Source of the DNA: Tenebrio molitor
Taxonomy: Eukaryota; Arthropoda; Insecta; Coleoptera; Tenebrionidae
DNA length: 64,000 nt
Assembly: GCF_963966145.1 (NCBI RefSeq)
Contig: NC_091047.1
Span: 3,658,001-3,722,000 of the forward strand
Direction of reading: 5' to 3'
In this document: in pieces, positions 12,577 to 25,700 of the stretch
Layout of the letters: each line of letters starts with the position of its first letter
How positions within the stretch are numbered: the first letter of the stretch is position 1
Program-made: the position numbers and the translations under genes
Notes under the pieces: model-generated
Database searches by the model: none
What the model was told of the DNA's origin: nothing
The model's input: only the letters and a program-made list of their open reading frames with translations

Positions 12577-15050
12577 GTGGGGGAATTCCCATCAGCAGTT
12601 TATTTTTGTAAACGAGTTTAGAATTTACTGACTGGGGGGAATTCCGATCACTCGATTTTAAATGTGTCTAGAAAAATAAACTTTTGATCGGGATATCCCA
12701 GTTAACTCGTTTAGGAAGAAGTTATGTTGAGGAGGCTTAAGCACACAGGAATTCCTACAAAAGCTGCGATAAAAAATTGAATAAATAGATATTCCGGGTA
12801 AAGTGGGGGAATTTCGATCAGTAGTTTATTTTTGTAGACGGGTTTAGAATTTAGTGATTGGGGGAATTCCGATCATTCGATTTTAGACGTGTCTAGAAAA
12901 ATACACTTTTGATCGGAATTCCCCCAGTTAACTAGTTTAGGGAGAAGTTATGTTGAGGAGGCTTAAGCAAACAGGAATTCCTACAAAAGCTGCGATAAAA
13001 AATTGTAAAAATAGATATTCCGTGTAAAGTGGGGGAATTCCGATCAGTAGTTTATTTTTGTGGACGAGTTTAGAATTTAGTGATTGGGGGAATTCCGATT
13101 ATTCGATTTTAAACGTGTCCAGAAAAATAAACTTTTGATCGGAATTCCCCCAGTTAACTGGTTTAGGAAGAAGTTATGTTGAGGAGGCTTAAGCAAACAG
13201 GAATTCCTACAAAAGCTGCGATAAAAAATTGTAAAAATAGATATTCCGTGTAAAGTGGGGGAATTCCAATCAGTAGTTTATTTTTGTAGACGAGTTTAGA
13301 ATTTAGTGATTGGGGGAATTCCGATTATTCGATTTTAAACGTGTCCAGAAAAATAAACTTTTAATCGGAATTCCCCCAGTTAACTAGTTTACGGAGAAGT
13401 TATGTTGAGGAGGCTTAAGCAAACAGGAATTCCTACAAAAGCTGCGATAAAAAATTGAATAAATAGATATTCCGGGTAAAGTGGGGGAATTCCGATCAGT
13501 AGTTTATTTTTGTAGATGAGTTTAGAATTTAGTGATTGGGGGAATTCCGATCATTCGATTTTAGACGTGTCTAGAAAAATAAATTTGTGATTGGAATTCC
13601 CTCAGTTAACTTGTTTAGGAAGATGTTATGTTGAGGAGGCTTAAGCAAACAGGAATTCCTACAAAAACTGGGATAAAAAATTGAATAAATAGATATTCTG
13701 GGTAAAGTGGGGGAATTCCAATCAGCAGTTTATTTTTGTAGACGAGTTTAGAATTTAGTGATTGGGGGAATTCTCATCATTCGATTTTAAACGTGTCCAG
13801 AAAAATAAACTTTTGATCGGGATATCCCAGTTAACTCGTTTAGGAAGAAGTTATGTTGAGGAGGCTTAAGCACACAGGAATTCCTACAAAAGCTGCGATA
13901 AAAAATTGAATAAATAGATATTCCGGGTAAAGTGGGGGAATTTCGATCAGTAGTTTATTTTTGTAGACGGGTTTAGAATTTAGTGATTGGGGGAATTCCG
14001 ATCATTCGATTTTAGACGTGTCTAGAAAAATACACTTTTGATCGGAATTCCCCCAGTTAACTAGTTTAGGGAGAAGTTATGTTGAGGAGGCTTAAGCAAA
14101 CAGGAATTCCTACAAAAGCTGCGATAAAAAATTCTAAAAATAGATATTCTGGGTAAAGTGAGGGAATTCCGATCAGCAGTTCATGTTTGTAGACGAGTTT
14201 AGAATTTAGTGATTGGGGGAATTCCGATCATTCGATTTTAGACGAGTCCAGAAAAATAAATTTTTGATCGGAATTCCCCCAGTTAACTCGTTTAGGAGGA
14301 AGTTATGTTGAGGAGGCTTAAGCAAACAGGAATTCCTACAAAAGCTGCGAAAAAAATTGTAAAAATAGATATTCTGGGTAAAGTGAGGGAATTCCGATCA
14401 GCAGTTCATGTTTGTAGACGAGTTTAGAATTTAGTGATTGGGGGAATTCCGATCACTCGATTTTAAGCATGTCCAGAAAAATAAATTTTTGATTGGAATT
14501 CCCCCAGTTAACTCGTTTAGGAAGAAGTTATGTTGAGGAAGTTTAAGCAAACAGGAGCGCCTACAAAAGCTGGGATTAAAATTGTAAAAATAGATATTCT
14601 GGGTAAAGTGGGGGAATTCCGATGGGCAGTTTATTTTTGTAGACGAGTTTAGAATTTGGTGATTGGGGGAATTCCGATCCTTCGATTTTAGACGTGTCTA
14701 GAAAAATAAATTTGTGATCGGAATTCCCCCAGTTAACTCGTTTAGGAAGAAGTTATGTTGAGGAGGCTTAAGCAAACAAGAATTCCTACAAAAGCTGCGA
14801 TAAAAAATTGAATAAATAGAAATTCCGGGTAAAGTGGGGGAATTCCGATCAGTAGTATATTTTTGTAGACGAGTTTAGAATTTAGTGATTGGGGGAATTC
14901 CGATCATTCGATTTTAGACGTGTCCAGAAAATAAACTTGTGATCGGAATTCCCCCAATTAATTCGTTCACGAAGAAGAATGTTGAGGAGACTTAACCAAA
15001 CAGAAATTTCAATAAAAGCTGGGATAAAAAAAAATTGTAAAAATCCTGTC
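12577..15050 (+). repeat. Satellite array, 226-bp unit, about 11 copies
   Basis: Units begin at GTGGGGGAATT-like starts at 12,577, 12,803, 13,029, 13,255, 13,481, 13,707, 13,932, 14,158, 14,383, 14,608 and 14,834, so the period is 225-226 bp. Each unit holds two forward copies of GGGGGAATTCCGATC and one inverted copy (GATCGGAATTCCCCC), followed by a conserved TTATGTTGAGGAGGCTTAAG block. Units are not equally similar. The unit starting at 12,803 and the one at 13,932 share private variants (GACGGGTTT, ATACACTTTT), and the preceding units share GGGATATCCC. This implies duplication of a five-unit, 1,129-bp block. The array is non-coding. Confidence 0.95.
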
Positions 15051-18040
15051 TGGCAAGCAGGAGCGACGTAATTTCGCAGTCAAAACCGGCCAATTTCGCT
15101 CCCAAAATGGCATCCAGGCGAGTTAAGCGCCCGCAAATTTATCACCGTCAACACGAAATCCCCAATCCAATTCGGAAAAATCGCCCCGTCCTCGGAACCA
15201 TCCGGTTTTGTTTAGGGCGGCACAGAGAGCCGGAAAAATCGCAAGCAATTGCGAGTTGTTAACGTGCAAGAACACCACCTCCGGCTATTAAAATTCTGTT
15301 CGCGTTGTTCGAAGATACATTTCCTTTGTACTTCGCTTAGAGCGATGCAAATGATAGGGGGGATAACCTGCAAATTGCCCTGCGCATTTGTAAAAATATA
15401 ATTTTTTTGGGGGGAGCTTTGGCACTTGCGCCGATAAAGCTCGATCCGTTCGCTGCAGAAAAAATAAATAAATTCATTATACTTTGAATTTGAACCGAGA
15501 CCTGAGCCGATTAGCAGTTGATCGAATTGAAATTTAATTCAGCGGAGCGCCTTTATTTTTCCTTCATTTGAATGGCCGAGTTAAAACAAGAAATAAGGAG
15601 GAGGGGGACACCCCCGGTCTCATATCTCGCGATGATTTATTCATTTCGGTTTTTTCTTCGCCTGTCCTGATGGCACCCCATCTCGGAAACTTAAGACTAA
15701 AGAGGGAGCTGCATCATACGGAGATATAAATTTCTTCTTATCAACGGGCGATGCTCTCCCGGTGCGGGCCGAAATATATTAGCGGATCAACTAAATCTAA
15801 CATTAATAGGGCCACTAACTCAACCCACAAATCTCTTTTCGCGCGCCCTCACTTGAGGATTTGGCCACGGCGATGATAACAACATCGGCGAGTCGTGCCG
15901 GGACGCGTTATACGTCAAAGTCGCACTAATGAAATTAACAGGAAGAATGAAAGAAACAGGAAAGCTCCCCGAGGAGCGGGACTTTCGGGAGATTTTCAAG
16001 GAAATGCGCAGTAAATTATTCAGGAGTTGTTTACAAATTTTCCCGATAGTTGGAAAATGAACTGGGGAACGGTGTATCAGATCGAAGAGTGGATGGCTAA
16101 TTTCGGTTCGGACCGGGTTCGCTTCAGACGAGTAAATAAACACTGGGAATAATGCCGCCGAATCAACACAACAATGGACGCAAACATCTCGAATTGAAAT
16201 CGAAAGCAAAAATTGAAAACTGAGGTCGATCCGAACACACAAAGGACCTCCGTGGACCAGAACGTATCAGGTCATGCCGAATCATAGATAATAATGATGG
16301 CGAGGTGGTGCGGCTAATCTTCGCTCGATCGTAGAAGCTAGCAAGCAGTCAATATTTGGATGGGCGGCCGCTGGAGAAAGTGAGTTCAGTTCACTGCGTT
16401 GTGTCAGAAATATTCTTAGCGATGGTTAAATCAATTCTCCATGTCCTTTTTTATAATAATAATGATAAAAAAATGAAAAAAAAATGCGATGGGGAGGTTG
16501 TGTAAAATGTGGGTGTACAGCGAAATAAATCATAATGTGAAACTTTGTTATCTTTTTAGTAGCTTTGGGAGCTTTAATAAGTTTTGAAAACTCAGCAACT
16601 CCAGAAAGTAAAATATTTCAAGAACAATCAAAAGTGTGACATCAAGGTTGTAGGAGTTGATTGATTTCCCATTTCTTCTATTTCCGAATGATCTCCGATA
16701 AAACGATCAATGTTGAGCACGTATCAAAAGCACGCACTTCCTCGTACTTCTAATTTTACAACAGATCGATGGGAATGTTTTATTTATGGAAAACTGGGCG
16801 TCCTTCATTAAACCATGTCGACGTAAAAATGCACTAAATCAGGAATACATTTCGAAGGAAAAGTTTTAACTGAGCATTACCCCCGAAGGACCGGCGAAAT
16901 CCCTCGACTTTCATCCCGGAAAATATCTACAACAACATCTGCGCCGGATGGCGGCGAACCTCTCATCCAGGACGAGTCGATATCCTTCGACCGACTCCTT
17001 GCAATTAACAAGCTTACAAATTTTCGCTCGTCGCATTAAAAGAAAACGACTGGCGGACTTTTTAATTAAGTGTGCAAATAATTTTCTTTTGCCTGCGACG
17101 ATTCGGACACGTCTTTTGTCGAGCGATTAATTAAATTCTCCAATTTTTTTGCGATCTCTGTGTAAAAAAATTTAATAAGGCGGCGGCGCCTCCGATTTCG
17201 CAGCCGTAAGACAAACACGCTCGCAACAATTTTAATGGCGGCGACCTGCGATTCAAGCATTGTCTAATTATTTTTGCATCGGTCTCGTTTATCTTTTTCG
17301 CAAATATTTAATAACGCAGCGCGGCGAACGTCCCGGGCCGTAAAACAAACGGAATTGCCGAGTTACGGCGTGGAGCTGATAAATTAGCACCACCACCGAA
17401 TAGATTTAAATAAGGGCTAGAACTATAAATTCACGATCTTGTTTGCTCGTCTATATTTTATCAATTACGAAGGGGTAGGTGTGGGGTCCGGAGCGGCGGA
17501 GCGTGCAGCCGGATAGCGATCAAGCAAATCGGGCTAACAAGAAGAGGAACCGATGGAGGAAGGAGTCCCGCTCCCGATTAATTCACATTTTTAGACGTCG
17601 ACGGTGAATAATCATCGTGCGAATATGGCCGAAAGTCGGGCGTTCCCCCGGAACGCCTGATTTATACGAATCGAATAAAATATTTAGGTTATTTCCTATT
17701 ATGCGGGCACCGGCTTTTGTCTCATATATCAAAAGGAAACATCTCGAAACAAACTTAGCTATTTCCGGGCCGGTTTCTAGTCTGTTTCCGCTGCGACTTA
17801 CAAGCAAGCGGCTTAGCGCACATAGATAGAGACGCCGAAAGCCGTAATAGGCTTATACGAAAAGATCCGATAACAGAAATTTGCATAATTACCTAATGGG
17901 AAACGCCACCTCAAGGTGGTCTCGTGGGCCCTTTACTACTGAAATTGACAATTGTTAGGTTCCCGCGAAGCAGGTGGCGACAGCGTCGGTCCCTCACCCA
18001 TCCATGTCGACTCACTCAACCTTAATTACCACCAAACAGT
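15051..18040. other. Intergenic, no gene seen except a 5S-like fragment
   Basis: No coding exon recognised. Moderate GC content with many AATTAATT words, as seen in insect intergenic or regulatory deserts. Contains the 5S-like fragment at 16,270-16,385, described separately. Confidence 0.45.
16270..16385 (+). repeat. Degenerate 5S-rRNA-like sequence (SINE or 5S pseudogene)
   Basis: The words GTAGAAGCTAGCAAGCAGTC and TATTTGGATGGGCGGCCGCT follow each other in the order and spacing of the 3' half of 5S rRNA (GAAGTTAAGCA, GTACTTGGATGGGTGACCGC). These carry the internal promoter. The 5' half is poorly preserved. Best read as a decayed 5S-derived SINE or a dispersed 5S pseudogene, not a functional gene. 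Confidence 0.5.
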
Positions 18041-18049
18041 AGTGTTGAC

Positions 18050-18270
18050 ATCACCGAGCATCGTGGCCAAACGAGTAGCGCGGCGTTTTGCATTCTGAAG
18101 TGCCGAGTTCGAATCCCGTAGAAGCGCTTGGGTTTTTTTCTCGGTATGACAGACAAGTAGATGTTGGGTCTGTATGATGTCCACTCCTTCACCTTCACCT
18201 ACTTCTCACCACGAACCCCACCCCAGATATCTTCCCAGTGATGTTGAAAAAAAAAATAAAAATAAAAATG
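18050..18270 (+). mobile_element. tRNA-derived SINE with A-rich tail
   Basis: An A-box-like stretch (TGGCCAAACGAGTAGCG, from about 18,064) and a B box (AGTTCGAATCC, 18,106-18,116) are spaced as in tRNA genes. About 130 bp of non-tRNA body follow, then an A-rich tail (18,246-18,270). That order is typical of a SINE transcribed by RNA polymerase III. Target-site duplications are not clear. The tRNA part does not fold into a full cloverleaf by eye. Confidence 0.65.
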
Positions 18271-19299
18271 ATCCTTTCTTTTTTACTTTTATCTTAAGTT
18301 ATTTTCTAGAAAATTTAGCATCGTGTCAAACAGCCTTTAGAACCGGTCGTTACATTGTCGCGACAATGGAAGTTTTGCATTCAAGGTCATCAGTGAGGAA
18401 AACACCACCTCATAAAGAAGACGCTATTATCTTCAACGATCTCCAAAGCAAAGAAAACTTCTTGAAACAAGCCTTCCACCGATCGAAGTTTCAACAACTT
18501 CTACCAGAGAGAACATTTGTCTCGGGTTTTTCTCTGAGGAAGTTGTCCTTGACGAGATTAAACCTCCATTGTTCTGAAGAATTTTCCTAGGCGGTCATTC
18601 AAGCAGTCCTGACACTCTTGACACTCATCCAATTCTCTTCCTGTCAAGCTATTTGCTGTCCCCGTGGAAGTCCGCTTCCACCATTGTGATTTACAAATTG
18701 TGCAAAGACATACAACTATTTAATCTTCCTCCTAAATGTTGCAGCTAATGCATTAAAACTCGTTCTAGGGTTCAACATTGCAGTATGGTTTAATCACAGC
18801 AACTTTTCCAAAGTCGAAGAAATTCTCCAGAAAAAATTCTAATCCATCGCTAAATTTGGAGACTCCTGGAGAATCGAAACCAACCCAATAAAATCCAAGA
18901 ATCCGTTCATCTGGTGTGATCTCAACCTGAATAATTGTCAAGAATTCCACCAAGAAACTCTCCTCCAAACATTCAAAACCTTCATCCCGTCCGTACTAGG
19001 ACATCAAGTTTTCATCCGTTCTCTATCTCTCAATTTTACAAAGTAATTCTCCACCTTCAACAGAAGAATAATAATCCCCAAGATGTCTTCTTTTTCATTA
19101 CCAAAATCTGAACAACTTCGATGCAATCCCGATTCCTGAAATTCCAACAGAGATCCGCAAAGAACCTTGAAGAGCAACAAGCAAGTTGCTAATTCAGAAC
19201 CTTCACATTTCCTTCAAATCTGCAGGTCGTAACAATTATCTCAACCAACTACTGAAGAAACTCAAATGAAAACTGAATCTCCCTTCTAGCCATCCGGAA
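18271..19299. other. Pyrimidine-biased intergenic stretch
   Basis: The + strand is rich in TTC, TTCC and CCAA words and very poor in CpG compared with both flanks. This suggests a different origin, possibly an old transposon body. No open frame has a recognisable domain. Confidence 0.4.
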
Positions 19300-19780
19300 C
19301 CACACCCTGGGAACCAGAATCACCCGAACCTTGGATCTCGGAATTCTTCAATTTCTATTTTCAGATTTCCATCATTCTAGAATTTTCAGGAGGAAGAGGA
19401 ATAAGATGATGAAGAAGAAAAGGAAAGAGAAGGATCAATCATTTTGCTAAATAGATAGGAACCAGAACCTGGGAACCGGAATCACCCGAACCTTGGATCT
19501 CGGAATTCTTCAATTTTTATTTTCAGATTCCCATCATTCTAGACGTTTCAAGAGGAAGAAAAAGAAGATGATGAAGAAGAAAGGGAAAGAGAAGGATCAA
19601 TAATTTTGCTAAATAGGAACCAGACCCTGGAAACCAGAATCACCCGAACCTCAGATCTGGGAATTCTTCAATTTTTATTTTCAGATTTCCATCATTGTAG
19701 AAGTTTCAAGAGGAAGAGGAAGAAGATGATGAAGAAGAAAAGGAAAGAGAAGGATCAATAATTTTGCCAAATAGGCATAA
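19300..19780 (+). repeat. Tandem triplicate of an approximately 160-bp unit
   Basis: Three successive copies begin near 19,309, 19,471 and 19,629 at the phrase GGGAACCAGAATCACCCGAA. Each ends with a purine run (GAAGAAGATGATGAAGAAGA-like) and GGATCAATAATTTTGC. The spacings are 162 and 158 bp. Copies differ mainly by small indels in the purine run. Confidence 0.85.
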
Positions 19781-22700
19781 TAATTTTTTTTTTGAAAATC
19801 TCCTTTCTGTTTATGTTTAAGCAAAAATTAGGAAGTATGTCTTTTGTGCAGGAGTTTTTGTTTGTGTAGATAAAAAATAAATATCACTTCGTGATTTTTC
19901 AAATTTTTATTTAAATTTTGATTTTGGTTTTAAAACTCTCAAGCTAGGCTCTAGAAACAAAAAACTCTACTCTTCGGCAATAGGTGCCAGTGATAGTTCT
20001 GTCACGTACAATTAGAAAACTGCTTTATTTGTCAAAGAAAAAGCAGAAAAAATATTTTCTTTCTTGAGTTTTTCTTATTCAAAGACATTTCTTTTCAATA
20101 ATGGGACATCGGCGGTTGCAAAAAAATTTATTCTGCGTTGCAAACTGTCCAACTCTTGCGGAGTAGATGTTTCGAAGCACCGAAACTGAAACTGATTTTC
20201 AAATATTCAACAACGCACTCTTAAGCCCCTCAGAATGTGGTCGCCATTAAAATCATCGCTTCTCATAAAGCTCCTTGATTTTGAGCCTTTGATTCCCGCC
20301 TGATACGTGTAGCTTCTTGGCGGCGAAGAGGAGCTTTACGTTGTGCAAAATCAAAGCGAAACCCTTGTGTTGCGTGGCTGAAGATGCGTGAGTGTAAACA
20401 CAAAACAAAATCTAATATTTAATGATGTAAGAGGTTTTCTTTGTAATTCTTCTCGTGCCGGTGGAAGACCCCCCAATGATCTCCGTTTCGTTCATTACAT
20501 CAACGTGAAACACGGCCGTGGATTCTTTAGAATCGCGAAAACCTCCAGAGAAACATCGAGTCAGTTTCTCTTTGGATCTCCTCCCCGGCGAGACTCTCGA
20601 ACGGGAGCATTAATTAGTTCGGGAATGAACAATGGACGGTTCTCCCCGAACCGGAAAGCTCTTCGACGGCGAGGAGTCGGAGCCGAAAAAAGGGAAATCA
20701 CTATTTCCTCCCGGTTTGAATAACAAAACAGAACTCTGCAAAACGGTAGACAAACACGAACAATTAACATTAAAATCATATTTCGCCGTTCCACCCAAAG
20801 CAAATATAAAGGTATTTGAACTAAGCTTTGATATTTACCCAATTCCTCGAAGCTTTATATTTCAAGTTTCTGAATAAACTAGCCAGAAATGAGCTTTTGT
20901 TTAAGTACGTGACCCGAGGGTGGCGGCGAAAAAATCCCGGCCCGCGGAAACATCTCCCGCTAATTACCCCGGGGCGTCCCCTGATTACTTTCTCATTACT
21001 CATCAAACAATTGAAACAACAAATTACAGTCGTCTTAATCCCATCACCGATTCCCTCGAACTTGTTTAATTGCACCGGCAGCTCGATTAAAATTTTGATT
21101 GCCACCCCACCCCACCTGAAATCATCCCCCTGAAAACATTTACATATCAATTATCCGTCGCCGCTTCGATCCGCGACTTCTTCGCATTCCGCCGACGACC
21201 GTCGAGGGTCATCCAGAGGTTAGAGGCAACGAGAGAGGGGTTGAAAGGTCGTAAGGGATGTTTCGCATAACGTTCGCCCCTCTGAAACATTTACTACAAT
21301 CTATCAAGCAATTTCCCTTTTAATTACGGGGCGCCACGTAAGCAACGGCCAATTTGTCATCCCCAGGTGAGTTTATTGCAATCCTGCGCCCCCGTTTTTG
21401 CCCTTCTCGGGAACAACGAATTGCAAGGGTACGACTTGGCTCCTCGTAAAGCCCGTTCCGTGGAAATCTCGATGCAATGTAGAAAAAGAAGGACACGCTG
21501 ATCCAATATAAACCCCCCGTTTCTTCAGTTAAAATAAATGGAACAGAAGTAAATAAAGGACTTTCGATTTTAATAAATTCCGCTCAAAGTCTGCGAAATT
21601 AGGGCGCGAGTAAATAAAAAAGCTGTTGGTGTGTTGTGCGGAGGGTGAGTCTCGGCAGAAATGCGCATACTTACCCCCGGTAAAAAATGGAATATCGATG
21701 AAGACTGAATGTTAAAAACGGACCCGCTCCCGCCCGGTCCAGACTCTGTATCAACCCCTAAACCCCTTTATATTAGCCGAATTCATTATAAAACCGCAAT
21801 AATTTAGAAAGGGTCGCCGATATGAGATAGTCAACGTGGGCCAGGATCAGAAAGGTGCGAAGTGTTTATTATGTCGGGAGAGTTATACCGGGTGGGGCTT
21901 AAAGACCCGCAGGGACTCCGTATAAAAATACGACCAACGAAATTGAAAGATTTTAACTGGAACGTTTTCCGTTTATTTCTACAAACGGTCCGGCATGAAG
22001 GACGCTCTTTCCTGTTTATTGGGTGCTTCGCATCAAAACGACCATGAAAAGTTGGGTCTTGGAGAGCCTTAAAGATAAAAAAAACATTCTGGGGGAGTGC
22101 GCTTCAGAAGTCAACACGCGGTAAAAAATCCAGGTAGGAGTGAACGCCGCGGGTCCAACAACAGTCCTAAACAATTTTAATTAATTCCGCACTATGTATT
22201 TGCTCTAAATATGACGGACAAAGCGGATTATGTGTTTGTTCAACATACGGAATTACCAAAACATACCAAACAGTTGGCTACCTGTTTAAAATTCAAATTA
22301 AAAATCCCCCAAATTACTGGGGGCTAGTGTTTATACGGAATTAATTAATTCCCCCATAAACATAAACGTTTGCACTAGAGCAAAACGTCTAACATTACGC
22401 TGAGCTATTTAGCTCTAATAATGTACGGGGTACCAGCATGAGCTAAAACTACTTGCTACCACTCATTAAACTCATTACCCATAGAACAGAATGCTTTATA
22501 CTCCAACAATTAACTTTACAAACAAGCTGAGAATACAACTCTGAAAAGTTGTCTTTTGTCCCGAATGGCGTATCTGTCGGTTGCAACTTTGCCACATTGT
22601 GAAACAACTGTTAACTATCAGGGGGGATGTATGCGTACATAGTTTCAATAATGTAATAGGTGGGGGCACAAGACAACCTGGAGCAGGGAGTACAGAGGAC

Positions 22701-25700
22701 AGTACAAGAGACGACACGATACAAAGGAACAACGGGTGTTATTGTAGATCAAAATAAACAAACTTAAATACCCTCGTTTTGTCGGATCAAAGGGAATTAG
22801 TTTGAAAAATCATAGCTAAGTTTGAGTTTTAAATTGGAATGTCAAAATGTGTTGCCAATACTACAAAATGAATAAAATGTCAACATACATTCATAGACCT
22901 AACTAATTGAGTGACAAGAAAAGAATTTTTATATGTAGTTGCAACGAAAATTAACTGCACGGTTTTAATCCAGTGGAATTTTGTACTATCGTTGGTGATA
23001 ACATAAATTTTGACAGAGTTTGTACATTTGTAGCAAATAATAAAAGTAGTTTTTACAATCATTTTGATCTATGTCTATGGTAACAGTAAATGTCACGTGA
23101 GAGTGTTGTTGATGGTTGATTGGTTGGTTCGACTGGCGTTAGATGTCATGTCCCACTTGACAGAAAAAGAAACATTTAAAATGACTCAGTGTTTCATGAA
23201 AGAAAACGAATTTTTTGTGCTTAATGTTACGAAAAATGACACGGGAGGTGCTAAATGGTGAGAGCGCTCGTTACGATAATCTATTTATGACTAACTTGAC
23301 TTATGTAAACAATTTTTCCAGGTTATCAGCTCCAGCACTGGGTGGTGGAGGCAATTTTTTTCAATTTTGTGAGTAATACACGTTGGCAATCAATTTTTCA
23401 CCAGATTTGTTGGTTGCTGTTACGAGAAGCATCCAGATTTTAGTTTAGTAACTACTCAGCAAAACTATCTAGCAGCATGTATAAAATTAGAAATGAGTTA
23501 GTGATGATAGCAAGATAATATCCACTTGGTCTTGTAGTATTGGTTGCCTGCAGGGTCAGCTTTGAACTTTTAGCTATTGCTTTGTAAAATAAGTTATCTG
23601 CAATGCAGCGTCTGTTGCAATTATTTGGAATTACAGTTTAAAGGATAATCCACATATTTGATTTGTTTGTTATGGTCCAGTATATCGCAATAATTCGAAC
23701 GCGTGCGTCAAGGAATTCATTTGTACTTTTTCTCCAGTGTAATAATTTGCATCAAATTAGACCGACCCACGTTCCCAATAATGAAAGCTTTTGTGAAACA
23801 GTTTTGACATTTGCACAAAATCCAGCCCCGCTGTTGTATATTAATTACTAATTAGTTAACTTCATTACCGACGACTTTATTAAATCGCACACACCACATT
23901 TTAATTAATTACAACGCTGACATCGTGCTAATTGTCGAGCCAACAAAAACCGTGACGGAGTCACAACGTTGTATAAAGAGTTGCATACGATTCCCTCGAC
24001 GCCACCCTGATCAATATACACCCCGATTTAACCCGGGGGGCATCATGCATTACCACAATAACCAGTTTTTTGCCCCGCTCACTAATGACGATCTTCTTTG
24101 GGACAAAAGGCGGAATTTTCTCTTGTTGCAGATGTAATCGGCGGTGTAACGTCATTAACGAGCGATTGAGGGTGACCGTCGCGTTTCGTTTAACGAGAAA
24201 ACGAGTTAAACCTCAAGCAAATCCACTTTCAGAACGATAATTAATCGGTGGGTGAGACAATGGGGGCAATTGATGGGGATTGGGAGAGATTAATCGGACG
24301 CTGCAATGGGGAGTGGCTGTTGCGGTGCATAAAGCGGACAACAATGCAGCCGCGATTCTGGAATGTGGGGGATTTTTCAGGGGGTGGGTCGGGTTCTGTA
24401 TTGTGCAACTGTCAAAGAGAAAACTGGTATCAATAACCGATTAAAGCAGTCGGGGTGGCTCTGTTTGGTCGCTTTTGGTCTTGAGAGTTTTTGGATAGGA
24501 TGGATGAGCCAAGAGCTGAATGGTTTGACAATTTTTGATTGCTCTTTCACTTTCCTTGCTCTTATGTTTGATCAATTAGTCCGGCAGCGGGGCAGTCGCC
24601 AACCGGAGCGACTTTTAAGACTACAAAGCGCCCCCATCTGCGCACAAAAATCCTTTGTCGCCGGATTTTTTCCGGACAGGCCGTATTTAAACAGCCCGAT
24701 CGAATTCCGGCGCGGCCATTACGGCAAGTACGTTTTAATGTACACATCGTTATGGTGGCACTTCCGGTTAATAGCGAGCTTTAGCCGGCAATTTATGAAG
24801 GTTTGTAATAATACACATATAGCCAAATTACTCCAATTAACACTCTTGCTAAAGCCGCACATCTCCCGTTAAGTGGTTAAATTTACCCCGTCAGTTCCGA
24901 CCCTGATTTCTATCCCGCCCCCGAAAGAAGCGGCGTCCTCCTCCTCCCGCGTCGCGTTACATCCGTAATTAATTATTCGACGTGGAGGATCTCTTCAGCT
25001 TCTTTCCGCTTGTGCTCTTTTCGGCGGGTTTCCATGGCCGCCGGCGAAATTGATTATGTGGATTTGCTTTATTGGTCCCTAAAGATTTTATTAGACATTA
25101 ACGGGGGATAAAAGCGACGCTTTGTAACGGTCAGCAGAAGCGCAAAGAAAATTGTTTTCGCCTCGGAAGGCGTCTCGAGGAGAGCGAAGGGCCGGCTCTC
25201 GAAGAGCTCGAGTGCGATCGAGGATTACGGGTTATTAATAGGATTAACGGGGTTAAAGACGGATTTAATTGGATTAGGGCGGCGAGACGAAAAAGAGGGA
25301 AGGGATTAAAGGAAGCGCGCTTTTTTCAATTATTCGCCGGCTTCGACGCCTGCATAATCGCATTCTTGGCTGCAAGTCTGAGGCCAAGGACATTCAAGGA
25401 GTGCAGGAATTATTTGTATTGTGCTATTTTTAGCCGATTGTCTGACATTTGGTCGTGATTTATGTAATTTGATCAATCAAGAATTATCTGATAATGGAGT
25501 AATTATTTTTGCTTTATCAAGCTATTTTCAATTGTATGAGGTCACACAATCGAATCACAGTAATATGAAAGATGTAATCGGAAAGAACAACTGTTTACAG
25601 TGGATAAAAGTCACAAATTGTACATGAGATGAGATGAAGAACAAAATGATCGCAGACAACGGACATTTTCTAATTACATGTTTAGAGATACGTCCAATGT

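Noticed and set aside
12577..15050. CRISPR array
   Set aside because: Repeats are 226 bp, contiguous and without variable spacers, and the DNA is from an animal.
15820..16242. 140-codon open frame on the - strand
   Set aside because: Biased composition and no recognisable domain; no neighbouring exon.
18064..18135. Functional tRNA gene
   Set aside because: A and B boxes are present, but stems do not pair well and an A-tailed body follows, so a SINE is more likely.
24363..24872. Longest open frame in the left half (169 codons, + strand)
   Set aside because: No family motif, no splice or start context, overlaps CpG-rich intergenic DNA; length is within chance expectation.
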